From JAVBQJ01 sp031549115 (GTDB lineage Bacteria > Verrucomicrobiota > Lentisphaeria > Victivallales > Victivallaceae), in assembly GCA_031549115.1 (NCBI GenBank), contig JAVBQJ010000010.1, positions 1 to 64,000 of the forward strand: DNA of 64,000 nucleotides, in the 5' to 3' direction. Both the position numbers and the translations under genes were made by a program. Positions within the stretch are counted from its first letter, which is position 1, and every line of letters starts with the position of its first letter. The notes beneath the pieces are model-generated. The model did not search any database. It saw only the letters and a program-made list of their open reading frames with translations, and was not told the DNA's origin. Of the stretch, positions 35,150 through 42,869 are shown one piece after another.

Positions 35150-35168
35150 TGTTATCAATAAGATAACA
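35150..35168. promoter_or_regulatory. palindromic operator upstream of MNT/HEPN
   Basis: TGTTATC-AATAA-GATAACA is a perfect 7-bp inverted repeat 19-37 bp upstream of the nucleotidyltransferase start. It is a natural site for the winged-helix domain of that protein. Binding is inferred. Confidence 0.7.
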
Positions 35169-35236
35169 CTTGTAATCAAAAAAGCAACAATTTTTCAAGA
35201 AAATTACGCCTCCCGATGCACAATGCCATCCCGAAG

Positions 35237-35263
35237 CAAAAAAACAGCAGCCGAATGACTGCC
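35237..35263 (-). terminator. terminator after lipoprotein copy 1
   Basis: On the minus strand GGCAG, a loop, CTGCTG and a run of T follow the stop of the lipoprotein at 35277. It shares sequence with the hairpin at 35787-35813. Confidence 0.7.
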
Positions 35264-35276
35264 GAGAAAATTCCAG

Positions 35277-35717
35277 TTACATATAAACGATCAGTACCTG
35301 ACATTTTTCCGTTTTCGGGTCGTACCACAATCGATAATCAACCCTCTTTTCATCGTCCATGAAATAGTAAGCCTTCGATTGTTTACGCTCGTCGGCAGAC
35401 CACCAGGGGAAACGGTTCAAGCTGGCCCGAAACGGCTTTTGATAGCGGGTATTTGCTCGTTCTTTAAGCTGATACTTGGCAATAATTTCATCAATGATGT
35501 TTGGCGGAGCGGAAAAAGCCAACGCATACACCGGATCACGGCAGAAGCTATCGGCGTAGACATAAATATTGGTGACATCTTTTCCCGGAGTGCCCGGGAA
35601 AAAGCCGGAATAACACTTCTGGTTTTCCTTGGTATCCGCTACCTCCGTGCTGACATCCTTACAGCCGATCAGGAAAAGCAAGAGAAAAAACGAGAAAAAC
35701 AACGAAATGTAACGCAT
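35277..35717 (-). CDS. tandem lipoprotein paralog 1
   Basis: This 146-aa lipoprotein begins MRYISLFFSFFLLLFLIGC, with lipobox LIGC and no known domain. The mature part has KCYSGFFPGTPGKDVTNIYV and ends YDPKTEKCQVLIVYM. Copies 2 and 3 next to it share most residues, so the array arose by recent tandem duplication. AAGGGA precedes the start. It has a TTGACT-17 bp-TATATT promoter at 35743-35771 and a terminator, so it is its own unit. Function is unknown. Confidence 0.85.
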   Translation of the reverse strand: MRYISLFFSFFLLLFLIGCKDVSTEVADTKENQKCYSGFFPGTPGKDVTNIYVYADSFCRDPVYALAFSAPPNIIDEIIAKYQLKERANTRYQKPFRASLNRFPWWSADERKQSKAYYFMDDEKRVDYRLWYDPKTEKCQVLIVYM

Positions 35718-35742
35718 AAAAATCCCTTGTTCGATACAGGTC

Positions 35743-35771
35743 AATATACATCAGAAAGGACGCCAAGTCAA
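35743..35771 (-). promoter_or_regulatory. promoter of lipoprotein copy 1
   Basis: On the minus strand TTGACT (35771-35766), a 17-bp spacer and TATATT (35748-35743). Copy 3 has the same promoter at 36806-36834. Confidence 0.65.
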
Positions 35772-35786
35772 GATTGCCGGAAGCAA

Positions 35787-35813
35787 TAAAAAACGGCAGC
35801 CGAATGACTGCCG
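35787..35813 (-). terminator. terminator after lipoprotein copy 2
   Basis: On the minus strand CGGCAG-TCATTCGG-CTGCCG is followed by TTTTTTATT. It lies 29 bp downstream of the stop of copy 2. Confidence 0.8.
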
Positions 35814-35842
35814 CGAAAAATGCCGAGGCTACATATAAACGA

Positions 35843-36268
35843 TCAGGACTTGACACTTTTCGGTTTTCGGATTATACCACAATTGATACGCAACTTCTTT
35901 TTTTCATCCAGCAAGTAATAACAATCCGATTGTTTGCGCTCATCGGCAGACCACCAGGGAAAGCGGTTTAAGCTGTCACTGTACGGCTCTTTGTAGTCGA
36001 AATTCTTTTCCTCTTTGAGCTGATATTTGGCAATAATTTCATCAATGATGTTTGGCGGAGCGGAAAAAGCCAACGCGTACACCGGATCACGGCAGAAGCT
36101 ATCGGCATAGACATAAATATTGGTGACATCTTTTCCGGGAATGCCCGGGAAAAAGCCGGAATAGCACTTCTGGTTTTCCTTGGTATCCGCTACCTCCGTG
36201 CTGACATCCTTGCAGCCGATCAGGAAAAGCAAGAGAAAAAACGAGAAAAGCAATGAGATGTAACGCAT
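35843..36268 (-). pseudogene. tandem lipoprotein paralog 2, frameshifted
   Basis: This copy encodes 141 residues. After LLDEKKK the frame diverges from its sisters: it ends RINCGIIRKPKSVKS instead of WYxPKTEKCQVLIVYM. The correct ending is present in another frame. One extra base in the seven-base T-run at 35898-35904 (plus strand) would restore it, giving KEVAYQLWYNPKTEKCQVLIVYM. The -35 element seen in copies 1 and 3 is also lost (TGGCAA in its place). The rest of the protein and the lipobox are intact, so it may be newly decaying, phase-variable, or a sequencing error at the run. Confidence 0.75.
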
Positions 36269-36337
36269 AAAAATCCCTTGTGCCGTATCATCCAATATAC
36301 ATCGCAAGCGAAATGATTGCCACCGAAAACACCGAGG

Positions 36338-36778
36338 TTACATATAAACGATCAGTACCTGACATTTTTGGGTTTTCGGGTCGTACCAAAATCGATAATC
36401 AACCCTCTTTTCATCATCCATGAAATAGTAAGACTTCGATTGTTTACGCTCGTCGGCAGACCACCAGGGGAAACGGTTCAAGCAGGCATCAAACGGCTCT
36501 TTGTAGTCGTCATTTTCTCGTTCCTTAAGCTGATACTTGGCAATAATTTCATCAATGATGTTCGGCGGAGCGGAAAAAGCCAACGCGTACACCGGATCAC
36601 GGCAGAAGCTATCGGCGTAGACATAAATATTGGTGACATCTTTTCCCGGAGTGCCCGGGAAAAAGCCGGAATAGCACTTCTGGTTTTCCTTGGTATCCGC
36701 TACCTCTGTGCTGACATCCTTGCAGCCGATCAGGAAAAGCAAGAGGAGAAGCGAGAAAAGCACTGAAATGTAACGCAT
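36338..36778 (-). CDS. tandem lipoprotein paralog 3
   Basis: This intact 146-aa copy begins MRYISVLFSLLLLLFLIGC, with the same lipobox and mature sequence as copy 1. Differences cluster around residue 95 (ERENDDYKEPFDACLNRF). It is preceded by AAAGGA and by a TTGACT-17 bp-TATATT promoter at 36806-36834. No terminator hairpin follows it; the hairpin-forming half found after copies 1 and 2 is missing here, which marks a duplication boundary. Function is unknown. Confidence 0.85.
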   Translation of the reverse strand: MRYISVLFSLLLLLFLIGCKDVSTEVADTKENQKCYSGFFPGTPGKDVTNIYVYADSFCRDPVYALAFSAPPNIIDEIIAKYQLKERENDDYKEPFDACLNRFPWWSADERKQSKSYYFMDDEKRVDYRFWYDPKTQKCQVLIVYM

Positions 36779-36805
36779 AAGAATCCTTTCTCTTTAACAC
36801 AAATC

Positions 36806-36834
36806 AATATACATCATAAAATATATAAAGTCAA
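36806..36834 (-). promoter_or_regulatory. promoter of lipoprotein copy 3
   Basis: On the minus strand TTGACT (36834-36829), a 17-bp spacer and TATATT (36811-36806). It is immediately downstream of the stop codon of the gene at 36838. Confidence 0.65.
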
Positions 36835-36837
36835 CTC

Positions 36838-37980
36838 TTACCATGAATGAATTTGCCCATCGCAATCACCATTTTCAGTCCAGGAGGCACGAACCCGCAA
36901 ATTGTCCGTATTGCCAAGAATATCATGATATGCCGTCCCTAAAATCGAAGTTACAATGTTATATGCCCGCTCTCCCTCATCTTTCCCGCCGAAGTCGATA
37001 CTCTTTCCGGAATGCGGGCGCAAATCCAGAATATCCTCTATCGAGAACTCCATTTCCCAGAGAAACGCAAACCCGTACACATTGTGGACGGCATGGTAGT
37101 TGCCTGTATATGCAACAGAGGCATGACGCAAACTCCATGTGAGTTCATTCATGCCGACCTTCCAGGTGTCCGCGTACTTGAACGCGGAACTGATGGGGTT
37201 AAGAATGGATTCTGTCAATTGCGTGAACATTGGATCCGAATGACATTTCCCTCCCCAGCCATATGAGTTTGTCCGCCCACTGTGGCGATTGTCCATTTTT
37301 TGCGCCGACAAATAAGGAATTCGATAGGCGTATTTTCGAATATCGTAACATATGGTTTTTTCGACTTCCGCAATCACTTTCTCCATTGCCGGATCGTCTT
37401 TGAGGAGTTGCACGAAGTGGTCGCCGAGATAGACATGGGAGGAATTGCCGACAGAGTGAAGCCCCAGTCCAACCAAGTCGTTCACCTCGCGTTTCAGCCC
37501 CATCGCACTGGTAAGACGTTGGCGGAACGCCGTTCCCGCCCCATGGCGTGCAATGTCGCAATACCGTTCGTGTATACCGGCCTGGAAATCCTGCATAACC
37601 TCCATGCTTCTGTGCGCGGCATAATCATCGATATCCGCAATAGCTTCCAGGATGCGCGCCATTGCCGCGGGGTCGTCTTCCAAAGCATCCAGTTCTTGCC
37701 AGGACGCCACACGTGAATTTGCCGTTGCTTTATAAAAAGCCGGACAATGGCGGAGTAAATAGTCGTCACATGAGCGTTCTTCATTTTCGATGAAGCGGAC
37801 CAGGTCGTCGACTTCCGATTGGTACTTGTCCAGCAGCCGGGAAGTGGGGGTGGAGGAGGTGAAACTGCAATAGTCCAACTCCGTCCGGCTGGAATATACG
37901 CTGGTATGCCGCCATTTCACCTCCTGAAATGCCCGCTCGAGATTATTTTTGGCGTCCCGTTCTTCTGCGAATGACAACAT
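36838..37980 (-). CDS. hypothetical protein, 380 aa
   Basis: This soluble protein begins MLSFAEERDAKNNLERAFQE. The first 200 residues are helical and acid-rich; the rest has KYAYRIPYLSAQKM, SYGWGGKCHSDPMF, HAVHNVYGFAFLWEMEFS and LGTAYHDILGNTDNLRVRA. Histidines and a single GGKCH stretch could bind metal, but no known motif is clear. The start at 37980 follows GGGAGGG by about 7 bases; 11 upstream in-frame codons contain that site and are rejected. No signal peptide. No family is recognised. The gap 37981-38124 shows nothing clear. Confidence 0.7.
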   Translation of the reverse strand: MLSFAEERDAKNNLERAFQEVKWRHTSVYSSRTELDYCSFTSSTPTSRLLDKYQSEVDDLVRFIENEERSCDDYLLRHCPAFYKATANSRVASWQELDALEDDPAAMARILEAIADIDDYAAHRSMEVMQDFQAGIHERYCDIARHGAGTAFRQRLTSAMGLKREVNDLVGLGLHSVGNSSHVYLGDHFVQLLKDDPAMEKVIAEVEKTICYDIRKYAYRIPYLSAQKMDNRHSGRTNSYGWGGKCHSDPMFTQLTESILNPISSAFKYADTWKVGMNELTWSLRHASVAYTGNYHAVHNVYGFAFLWEMEFSIEDILDLRPHSGKSIDFGGKDEGERAYNIVTSILGTAYHDILGNTDNLRVRASWTENGDCDGQIHSW

Positions 37981-38124
37981 TTTAATTCCCTCCCTATTGT
38001 TTGTGTTTGCCATAGTACGGAGTGACGCATGACTTGAAGCAGACGCTATAGACTGAAGCGGTTACGTATAACAAGTATTTTCGGTGGTCCGGCTCAATAT
38101 ATCGCAGTTTTTACGGCCGTTATG

Positions 38125-38153
38125 TTGAAAAAAAGGGGATGGACTGCTACATT
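38125..38153 (+). promoter_or_regulatory. sigma70-type promoter of the acetyltransferase operon
   Basis: TTGAAA (38125-38130), a 17-bp spacer and TACATT (38148-38153) lie 30 bp before the gene at 38184. Confidence 0.55.
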
Positions 38154-38183
38154 GAGTCCTGAACTTGTCTTGGAGGAAGCGAC

Positions 38184-39050
38184 ATGAATGCGAAAATTAA
38201 AATCCGCCCGGCCGAAAGCGCCGATATTCCGGTTATGGCCCAACTCATCGCGGATAACTTCGATCATGCCATGCCCGAACATTCCCCGGCGGTCAGGGAA
38301 CAGTGCAAAAAGCTGTGTGCCGCGGAAGCTCTCGCCGGTCAACTGGCCTGGAAAAAAGTTTTTGTGATCCTCCGGGACGGCGCGATCGCCGGCACCGGAG
38401 CGCTGGCCGATTTCGGCACGCCGGAGCTGCCGAAGTGGAGTATTTCCAACTTTTTCATCCGCCGGGATTGGCACGGAACGGGATTGGGGCGGCAATTGTT
38501 GCATTTCCTGTCGGAGCAGGCGTTGAAGTTCGGCGCCGTGGAGCTGCATGTGCCGAGCAGCCGCACCGGGATGGCGTTTTACCGGGAAGCCGGCTTTGTC
38601 CGGGATGAAGTTCAGCCGGAGGAGGACGCAAAACTGGAAATCACCTGGCACACCCGGAAGCTGTCGGATCAATTATCCGCGTTGCTCGGCGCCGGGCGCT
38701 TTGCCGTCTGGCAGCGGGCGCGGCAGGAAATCGAAGCCCGCTACAGTCTCGCGCCGGTTTGGGCGCCCGGCGGCAAAAACTGGGATATCGAGTGCAAGTA
38801 TCGCCAGGGCGGCAAGACGCTGTGCGCTCTGTACGCCAAGGAAAACCGGGCCGGGCTGCTGGTGATTTTCGGTATGGCGGAGCGGGAAAAATTCGAAGCG
38901 GAACGGCAGAAATATTCGGAGTCCGTTCGAAAGAGTTATGATGACGCCACCGTCTACCACGACGGCAAATGGGTGATGTTCGACCTCAATGACGCGCAAA
39001 AGCTCCCGGAGCTGCTGCAGCTTCTGGCGATCAAACGCAAACCGCGCTAA
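38184..39050 (+). CDS. GNAT acetyltransferase fused to DUF3788 domain
   Basis: This 288-aa two-domain protein has residues 1-155 as a GNAT fold with acetyl-CoA loop RRDWHGTGLGRQLLHFL and the late GMAFYREAGF signature. Residues 165-288 match DUF3788: WAPGGKNWDIECKYRQGGKTLC and a final KWVMFDLNDAQK segment. The strong GGAGG Shine-Dalgarno site lies 9 bases upstream. The next acetyltransferase gene starts 10 bp later, so both are one operon. The substrate is unknown; DUF3788 may bind a small ligand. Confidence 0.85.
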   Translation: MNAKIKIRPAESADIPVMAQLIADNFDHAMPEHSPAVREQCKKLCAAEALAGQLAWKKVFVILRDGAIAGTGALADFGTPELPKWSISNFFIRRDWHGTGLGRQLLHFLSEQALKFGAVELHVPSSRTGMAFYREAGFVRDEVQPEEDAKLEITWHTRKLSDQLSALLGAGRFAVWQRARQEIEARYSLAPVWAPGGKNWDIECKYRQGGKTLCALYAKENRAGLLVIFGMAEREKFEAERQKYSESVRKSYDDATVYHDGKWVMFDLNDAQKLPELLQLLAIKRKPR

Positions 39051-39060
39051 GGAATATACG

Positions 39061-40188
39061 ATGGGAAACAATGCGCAATTATCGGAGTCTCTGGAGCTGG
39101 TCGCGCCCTCCGAAGCCGACGAAGCCGCCGTACTCGACTACAAGGCGGAGCATCTGCGGCATGGCGAAACCCTCCTCCATGGCGGAGCCTTGCTCGACCG
39201 CATGGATTCCTACACCGCCTGGCTCAGGCTGGTGCGCGGCAATACCCGGCGCGAAACCGTACACCCCGGCTGGGTGCCGGCAGATACGTTGCTGGCGATC
39301 CGCCGAAGCGACCGGAAGATGGTCGGCATCATCGACATCCGCCGCGAACTCAACGGATTTCTGCGCAATTGCGGCGGCCACATCGGTTACGGCGTGCGTC
39401 CTTCGGAGCGGCGCAAGGGATATGCGACGCAGATGCTGCGGCTGGCGCTGACGCACTGCCTCCAACTCGGCCTGACGGGAATTTTGATCTCCTGTCATCA
39501 GGACAATATCGCCTCGCGCCGGACGATTGAAGCATGCGGCGGCAAAAAAGTGCGGGATTTCCTCTATGAAACGATTCCGGCATACATGTTCCGGATCGAG
39601 CTGGTCGATATTGAGGCACTGGCCGAGCGCAACCAGGCGCGGGCGCGCGAAGTCATCGCCGATTCCGGCGTGGTGGCCGCATGGGAGGCCATCGGCGCCA
39701 CCGTCAATCCGGTGGGTTCGCTGCCGACGGGGTTATTGATGACGCACCGGGACGTCGATTTCCACATCTACACCGAAACATTGGATATCGATGAGAGCTT
39801 CAAGGCGATGAACCGGATTTGCCGCCATCCGGGGTTGAAGCAGATGGAGTTCCGCAACCTCGCCACCACCGAGGAGTGCTGTTTCGAGTGGCACGTCCGG
39901 ATGGCCGACCGCGACGGTGACGAATGGCAGATCGACATGATTCAGATTTTAAAGGGTTCGGCGTTCGACGGTTACTTCGAGCGCGTCGCCGACCGGATCA
40001 GGGCGGTACTGACGCCGGAGACCCGCCGCGCGATTCTGGAACTCAAATACGCGACGCCGGAAAGCGAAAAGATCATGGGTATCGAATACTACCATGCGGT
40101 GATCGGCGACGGCGTCCGCGACTGGCCGGAGTTCGTCGCCTGGCGCCAGGCCCACCCGGTCACCGGCATCGTCGAATGGTGCCCCTGA
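39061..40188 (+). CDS. GNAT acetyltransferase with C-terminal nucleotidyltransferase-like domain
   Basis: This 375-aa protein has GNAT residues 1-180, with GYGVRPSERRKGYATQML and DNIASRRTIEACGG. The C-terminal half begins VNPVGSLPTGLLMTHRDVDF and continues HVRMADRDGDEWQIDM, with paired acidic residues as in a nucleotidyltransferase fold. That assignment is by motif layout only. AAGGA precedes the start, 10 bp after the previous stop. Repeat B copy 2 begins about 20 bp after its stop codon. Confidence 0.8.
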   Translation: MGNNAQLSESLELVAPSEADEAAVLDYKAEHLRHGETLLHGGALLDRMDSYTAWLRLVRGNTRRETVHPGWVPADTLLAIRRSDRKMVGIIDIRRELNGFLRNCGGHIGYGVRPSERRKGYATQMLRLALTHCLQLGLTGILISCHQDNIASRRTIEACGGKKVRDFLYETIPAYMFRIELVDIEALAERNQARAREVIADSGVVAAWEAIGATVNPVGSLPTGLLMTHRDVDFHIYTETLDIDESFKAMNRICRHPGLKQMEFRNLATTEECCFEWHVRMADRDGDEWQIDMIQILKGSAFDGYFERVADRIRAVLTPETRRAILELKYATPESEKIMGIEYYHAVIGDGVRDWPEFVAWRQAHPVTGIVEWCP

Positions 40189-40206
40189 ATGGGGATAAAA
40201 TATTAA

Positions 40207-40520
40207 ACAAAAGAAAAAATAGAGCCGCGAAGCGGCGGTCTGCACTCCGTCATACGGAGACGCCGGTCCAGCAGGCGGATACTGCTGGTCGCCCCAGGCG
40301 CCATAGGCGCCTCGAAAGGGGCGAAACGTACAGCAAGCGAGCCGGGAGGCGAGCGGAAGCCTCCCGAGGGAGCGATGGTGGAGATTGGATTGGAAGCGTG
40401 AGCGACAATCCAATCTCCACATGGAGCGGACGAGGCCGCCGCACCGGCGGCGAACAATAAGCCAATGGCCGCACCGGAAAAATCGCTTCGCGATTTGGCT
40501 CTGGAGGGTGGCGGCGTTGC
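40207..40520 (-). repeat. structured repeat family B, copy 2
   Basis: About 314 bp with all hairpins of the family. The long arms GTGGAGATTGGATTG and CAATCCAATCTCCAC (40378-40392/40406-40420) pair perfectly; the other copies have T-A where this copy has G-C. CCAGCAG/CTGCTGG and AGGCGCC-ATA-GGCGCCT replace different but also paired bases in copy 1. The final hairpin AAATCGC/GCGATTT and the tail CTGGAGGGTGGCGGCGTTGC are shared with copy 3. The U-tract end faces the 3' end of the plus-strand gene at 39061. Bases 40521-40592 hold only the leader of the next gene. Confidence 0.9.
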
Positions 40521-40592
40521 GGGCTTTGCCAGCCGATACAGTAAATGAACAATAAAATCTTCAATCAAAAAGCGAAAGAACAGGAGGACTCC

Positions 40593-40976
40593 ATGCAGAT
40601 CAATATCGCCGCCTGCGGCCTCGTTTGCAGCCAATGCGACGCCTACCGCGCCACCCAGGAAAACGACCGGGAAAAGCTCGAACGCGTCGCTGCCGACTGG
40701 CGCAAACGCTACCAATGTGACGACATCCTGGCCGAATCGATTCCCTGTGACGGCTGTATGACCGAGGGCGGCCGCAAATGCTATCACTGCGGCCACGCCT
40801 GTCCGATCCGGCAATGCGTCGTGGCGAAAAAAATCGCCACCTGCGGCGAATGCGGCGACTACCCCTGTGCCGTCGTGAACGGATTTTTCGGCATGGCCGG
40901 CGCCCAGGCCGAAGCGCAGGAAAAACTCCTGAAGGCGATCGAAGAAGTCAAACAACGCATGCATTCGGCATTTTAG
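40593..40976 (+). CDS. DUF3795 domain-containing protein
   Basis: This 127-aa cysteine-rich protein begins QINIAACGLVCSQCDAYRAT, the typical DUF3795 start. It then has CDGCMTEGGRKCYHCGHACP and TCGECGDYPC, giving several CxxC pairs likely to bind zinc or iron. Function is unknown; it is common in anaerobes. AGGAGG lies 5 to 6 bases before the start. The GNAT-deaminase gene follows 11 bp later, so they are probably co-transcribed. Confidence 0.88.
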   Translation: MQINIAACGLVCSQCDAYRATQENDREKLERVAADWRKRYQCDDILAESIPCDGCMTEGGRKCYHCGHACPIRQCVVAKKIATCGECGDYPCAVVNGFFGMAGAQAEAQEKLLKAIEEVKQRMHSAF

Positions 40977-40987
40977 GTTACGAAAAT

Positions 40988-41824
40988 ATGCAAATCAGGT
41001 CTTTGCGGGAAAATCCATCGGCACTGGAACGCGTGATCGGCTGGTTTTCCGGCCATTGGGGCAACGAAGCCGTCTATCGCGACTGCATGACCGCATGTCT
41101 GAGCTCCGATTCGCCGCTGCCGCAGTGGTACTGGCTGGAAGACGACGCTGGTACGGTCGTCGGCGGCGCGGGATTGATTACCAACGACTTCAACGCCCGG
41201 ATGGATTTGTGGCCGTGGTTGTGCGCGCTCTATATCGAGGAGGCATACCGCGGGCGGGCATTGGGGGCGCGCTTGCTGGATCATGCGAAACGGGAAGCCG
41301 TGCGGCTCGGTTTTTCCGACCTGTATTTGGCTACCGATCACGTCGGATATTATGAAAAATACGGCTTTGTTTATATCGGCGAAACCGGCGATCCATTCGG
41401 CGGCAGCTCCCGGATTTACCGTTCCGCGCCATCGGCCTGGTCCCGGCTGCTGGCGATGGCGCACGGAAAATTGCGCCCGCGGAACGTTTCGGAGTTCGTC
41501 GAGACCGGCGGCGTGGCGGCGGCGATTCTGACCGAATCCGGCCATATCTACAGCGGCATTTGCATCGATACCGCGTGTTCGCTCGGGATGTGCGCCGAAC
41601 GCAACGCCGCCGCCAACATGCTGACCAACGGCGAAAGCAAGATCGCCAAAATCGTCTGCGTCGACCGGGACGGCAGACTCCTGCCGCCCTGCGGCGCCTG
41701 CCGGGAGTTCCTGCTGCAGCTCGACCCGTCCCATGCCGAAGTGGAATTGCTGTTGGCGGAAGACCGCGCCGTCAAACTCGGCACGCTGATGCCCGACTGG
41801 TGGGGAACAAACGATCAATCTTAA
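40988..41824 (+). CDS. GNAT acetyltransferase fused to cytidine deaminase
   Basis: This 278-aa fusion has residues 1-145 as a GNAT domain (LYIEEAYRGRALGARLLDHA and YYEKYGFVYIGET). Residues 150-278 are a cytidine-deaminase-like domain with the catalytic CAE (202-204) in MCAERNAA and the zinc pair PPCGAC (Cys235, Cys238). Both halves keep their active-site residues. The deaminase half resembles the blasticidin-deaminase/Cdd group in size. The two activities on one chain suggest modification of the same aminonucleoside-type compound, perhaps an antibiotic; that is inference. The ribosome site is weak. Confidence 0.88.
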   Translation: MQIRSLRENPSALERVIGWFSGHWGNEAVYRDCMTACLSSDSPLPQWYWLEDDAGTVVGGAGLITNDFNARMDLWPWLCALYIEEAYRGRALGARLLDHAKREAVRLGFSDLYLATDHVGYYEKYGFVYIGETGDPFGGSSRIYRSAPSAWSRLLAMAHGKLRPRNVSEFVETGGVAAAILTESGHIYSGICIDTACSLGMCAERNAAANMLTNGESKIAKIVCVDRDGRLLPPCGACREFLLQLDPSHAEVELLLAEDRAVKLGTLMPDWWGTNDQS

Positions 41825-41841
41825 CCGGAAAGGCAATGGAG

Positions 41842-42285
41842 ATGAAGTTATTATTCAAACAACGGTTCTTTTCCTGGTTGAACTGCTACGATGTCTGCGA
41901 TGAAAACAACAATGCCGTATTTACCGTAAAGGCCGTATTGGCATTCAAGCACTGCTTCAATATCTACGACGCCAACGGAACGGAAGTCGGAACCATCCGG
42001 GGGAAAGCTCTGACTTTTCTGCGTCCGCGCCTCGATCTATTCATCAACGGCGTCGAGTCGGGCAGCATCGTCAAGGAAGTTTCGCTCTTTACACCGAAGT
42101 ATTCTTTGGATTTGCGCAATTGGCAAATACAAGGCAACTGGCTGGGACAGAACTATCAAATACAATCACCAGACGGTGTGATCGCGGTTATTGCCAAACG
42201 CTCTTTCACTTACGAAGTCGAGATATACAACCCAGAATACGCCCTTGACATCTTGATGGTGGTCATTGCCATTGCTGCAGTCTAA
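41842..42285 (+). CDS. LURP-one-related/YxjI-type protein
   Basis: This 147-aa tubby-like beta-barrel candidate begins KLLFKQRFFSWLNCYDVCDE, has GTIRGKALTFLRPRLDLFIN and ends DILMVVIAIAAV. The layout is typical of LURP-one-related proteins of bacteria. An ATG two codons earlier (41836) is too close to GGAAAGG; the one at 41842 has better spacing. No enzymatic residues are apparent. Function is unknown. Confidence 0.75.
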   Translation: MKLLFKQRFFSWLNCYDVCDENNNAVFTVKAVLAFKHCFNIYDANGTEVGTIRGKALTFLRPRLDLFINGVESGSIVKEVSLFTPKYSLDLRNWQIQGNWLGQNYQIQSPDGVIAVIAKRSFTYEVEIYNPEYALDILMVVIAIAAV

Positions 42286-42320
42286 TGCTCCCGGAACAAT
42301 AATTGAAAGGACTTCATACA

Positions 42321-42869
42321 ATGAACGAAAAAACCGCATTGCTGGTGATCGACCTGCAGAATGACTATTTCACCGGCGGCAAATTCCCGCTCTGGAACGC
42401 CGACGGCTGCCGGGAAAAGGTGATTCAAGCCATCGGCATCGCACAAAAGGCCGGAATGCCGGTGATATTGATCCAGCACGTCGCCGCCGGCAATATGGCC
42501 CCGTTTTTTCTCGCCGGGACGCCGGGCGCGGAAATTGTTTCCGACGTGCGTGCCGCAGCGCCCGGTGCGCCGGTGGTGGTCAAGCACTTCGCCGACGGCT
42601 TTCACGAAACCGATTTGGAAGCCACGCTGCAAAAGCTCGGCGTGACCGGACTTCTGCTCTGCGGCATGATGACCCAGAACTGCGTGACCTTCACTGCGTT
42701 GTCCCAAACTGCGGAGAAGTACCATCCGGCTGTTCTCGCCGATTGCTGTACCACAGTTTCGGAAATTCTGCACCGGATCGCGTTCAACGCCCTCTCCAGC
42801 CGCGTGAAGTTGCTCACGTTGGAACAGTTGGAGAAACATGGAACGGCGACACAGTTCTTTACAGTTTGA
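42321..42869 (+). CDS. cysteine hydrolase (isochorismatase family)
   Basis: This 182-aa amidohydrolase-like protein has the family triad in place: Asp in ALLVIDLQNDYF, Lys in VVVKHFADGF and Cys in GMMTQNCVTFTA. Members hydrolyse isochorismate, nicotinamide or N-carbamoyl compounds. The substrate is not identified. AAAGGA lies 9 bases before the start. Its last 11 bp overlap the 3' end of the convergent gene at 42859. Confidence 0.88.
   Translation: MNEKTALLVIDLQNDYFTGGKFPLWNADGCREKVIQAIGIAQKAGMPVILIQHVAAGNMAPFFLAGTPGAEIVSDVRAAAPGAPVVVKHFADGFHETDLEATLQKLGVTGLLLCGMMTQNCVTFTALSQTAEKYHPAVLADCCTTVSEILHRIAFNALSSRVKLLTLEQLEKHGTATQFFTV

Noticed and set aside
40445..40564. Short protein-like frame within repeat B (also seen in the other copies)
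   Set aside because: The reading frame is broken between copies while the stems are kept, so it is not coding.
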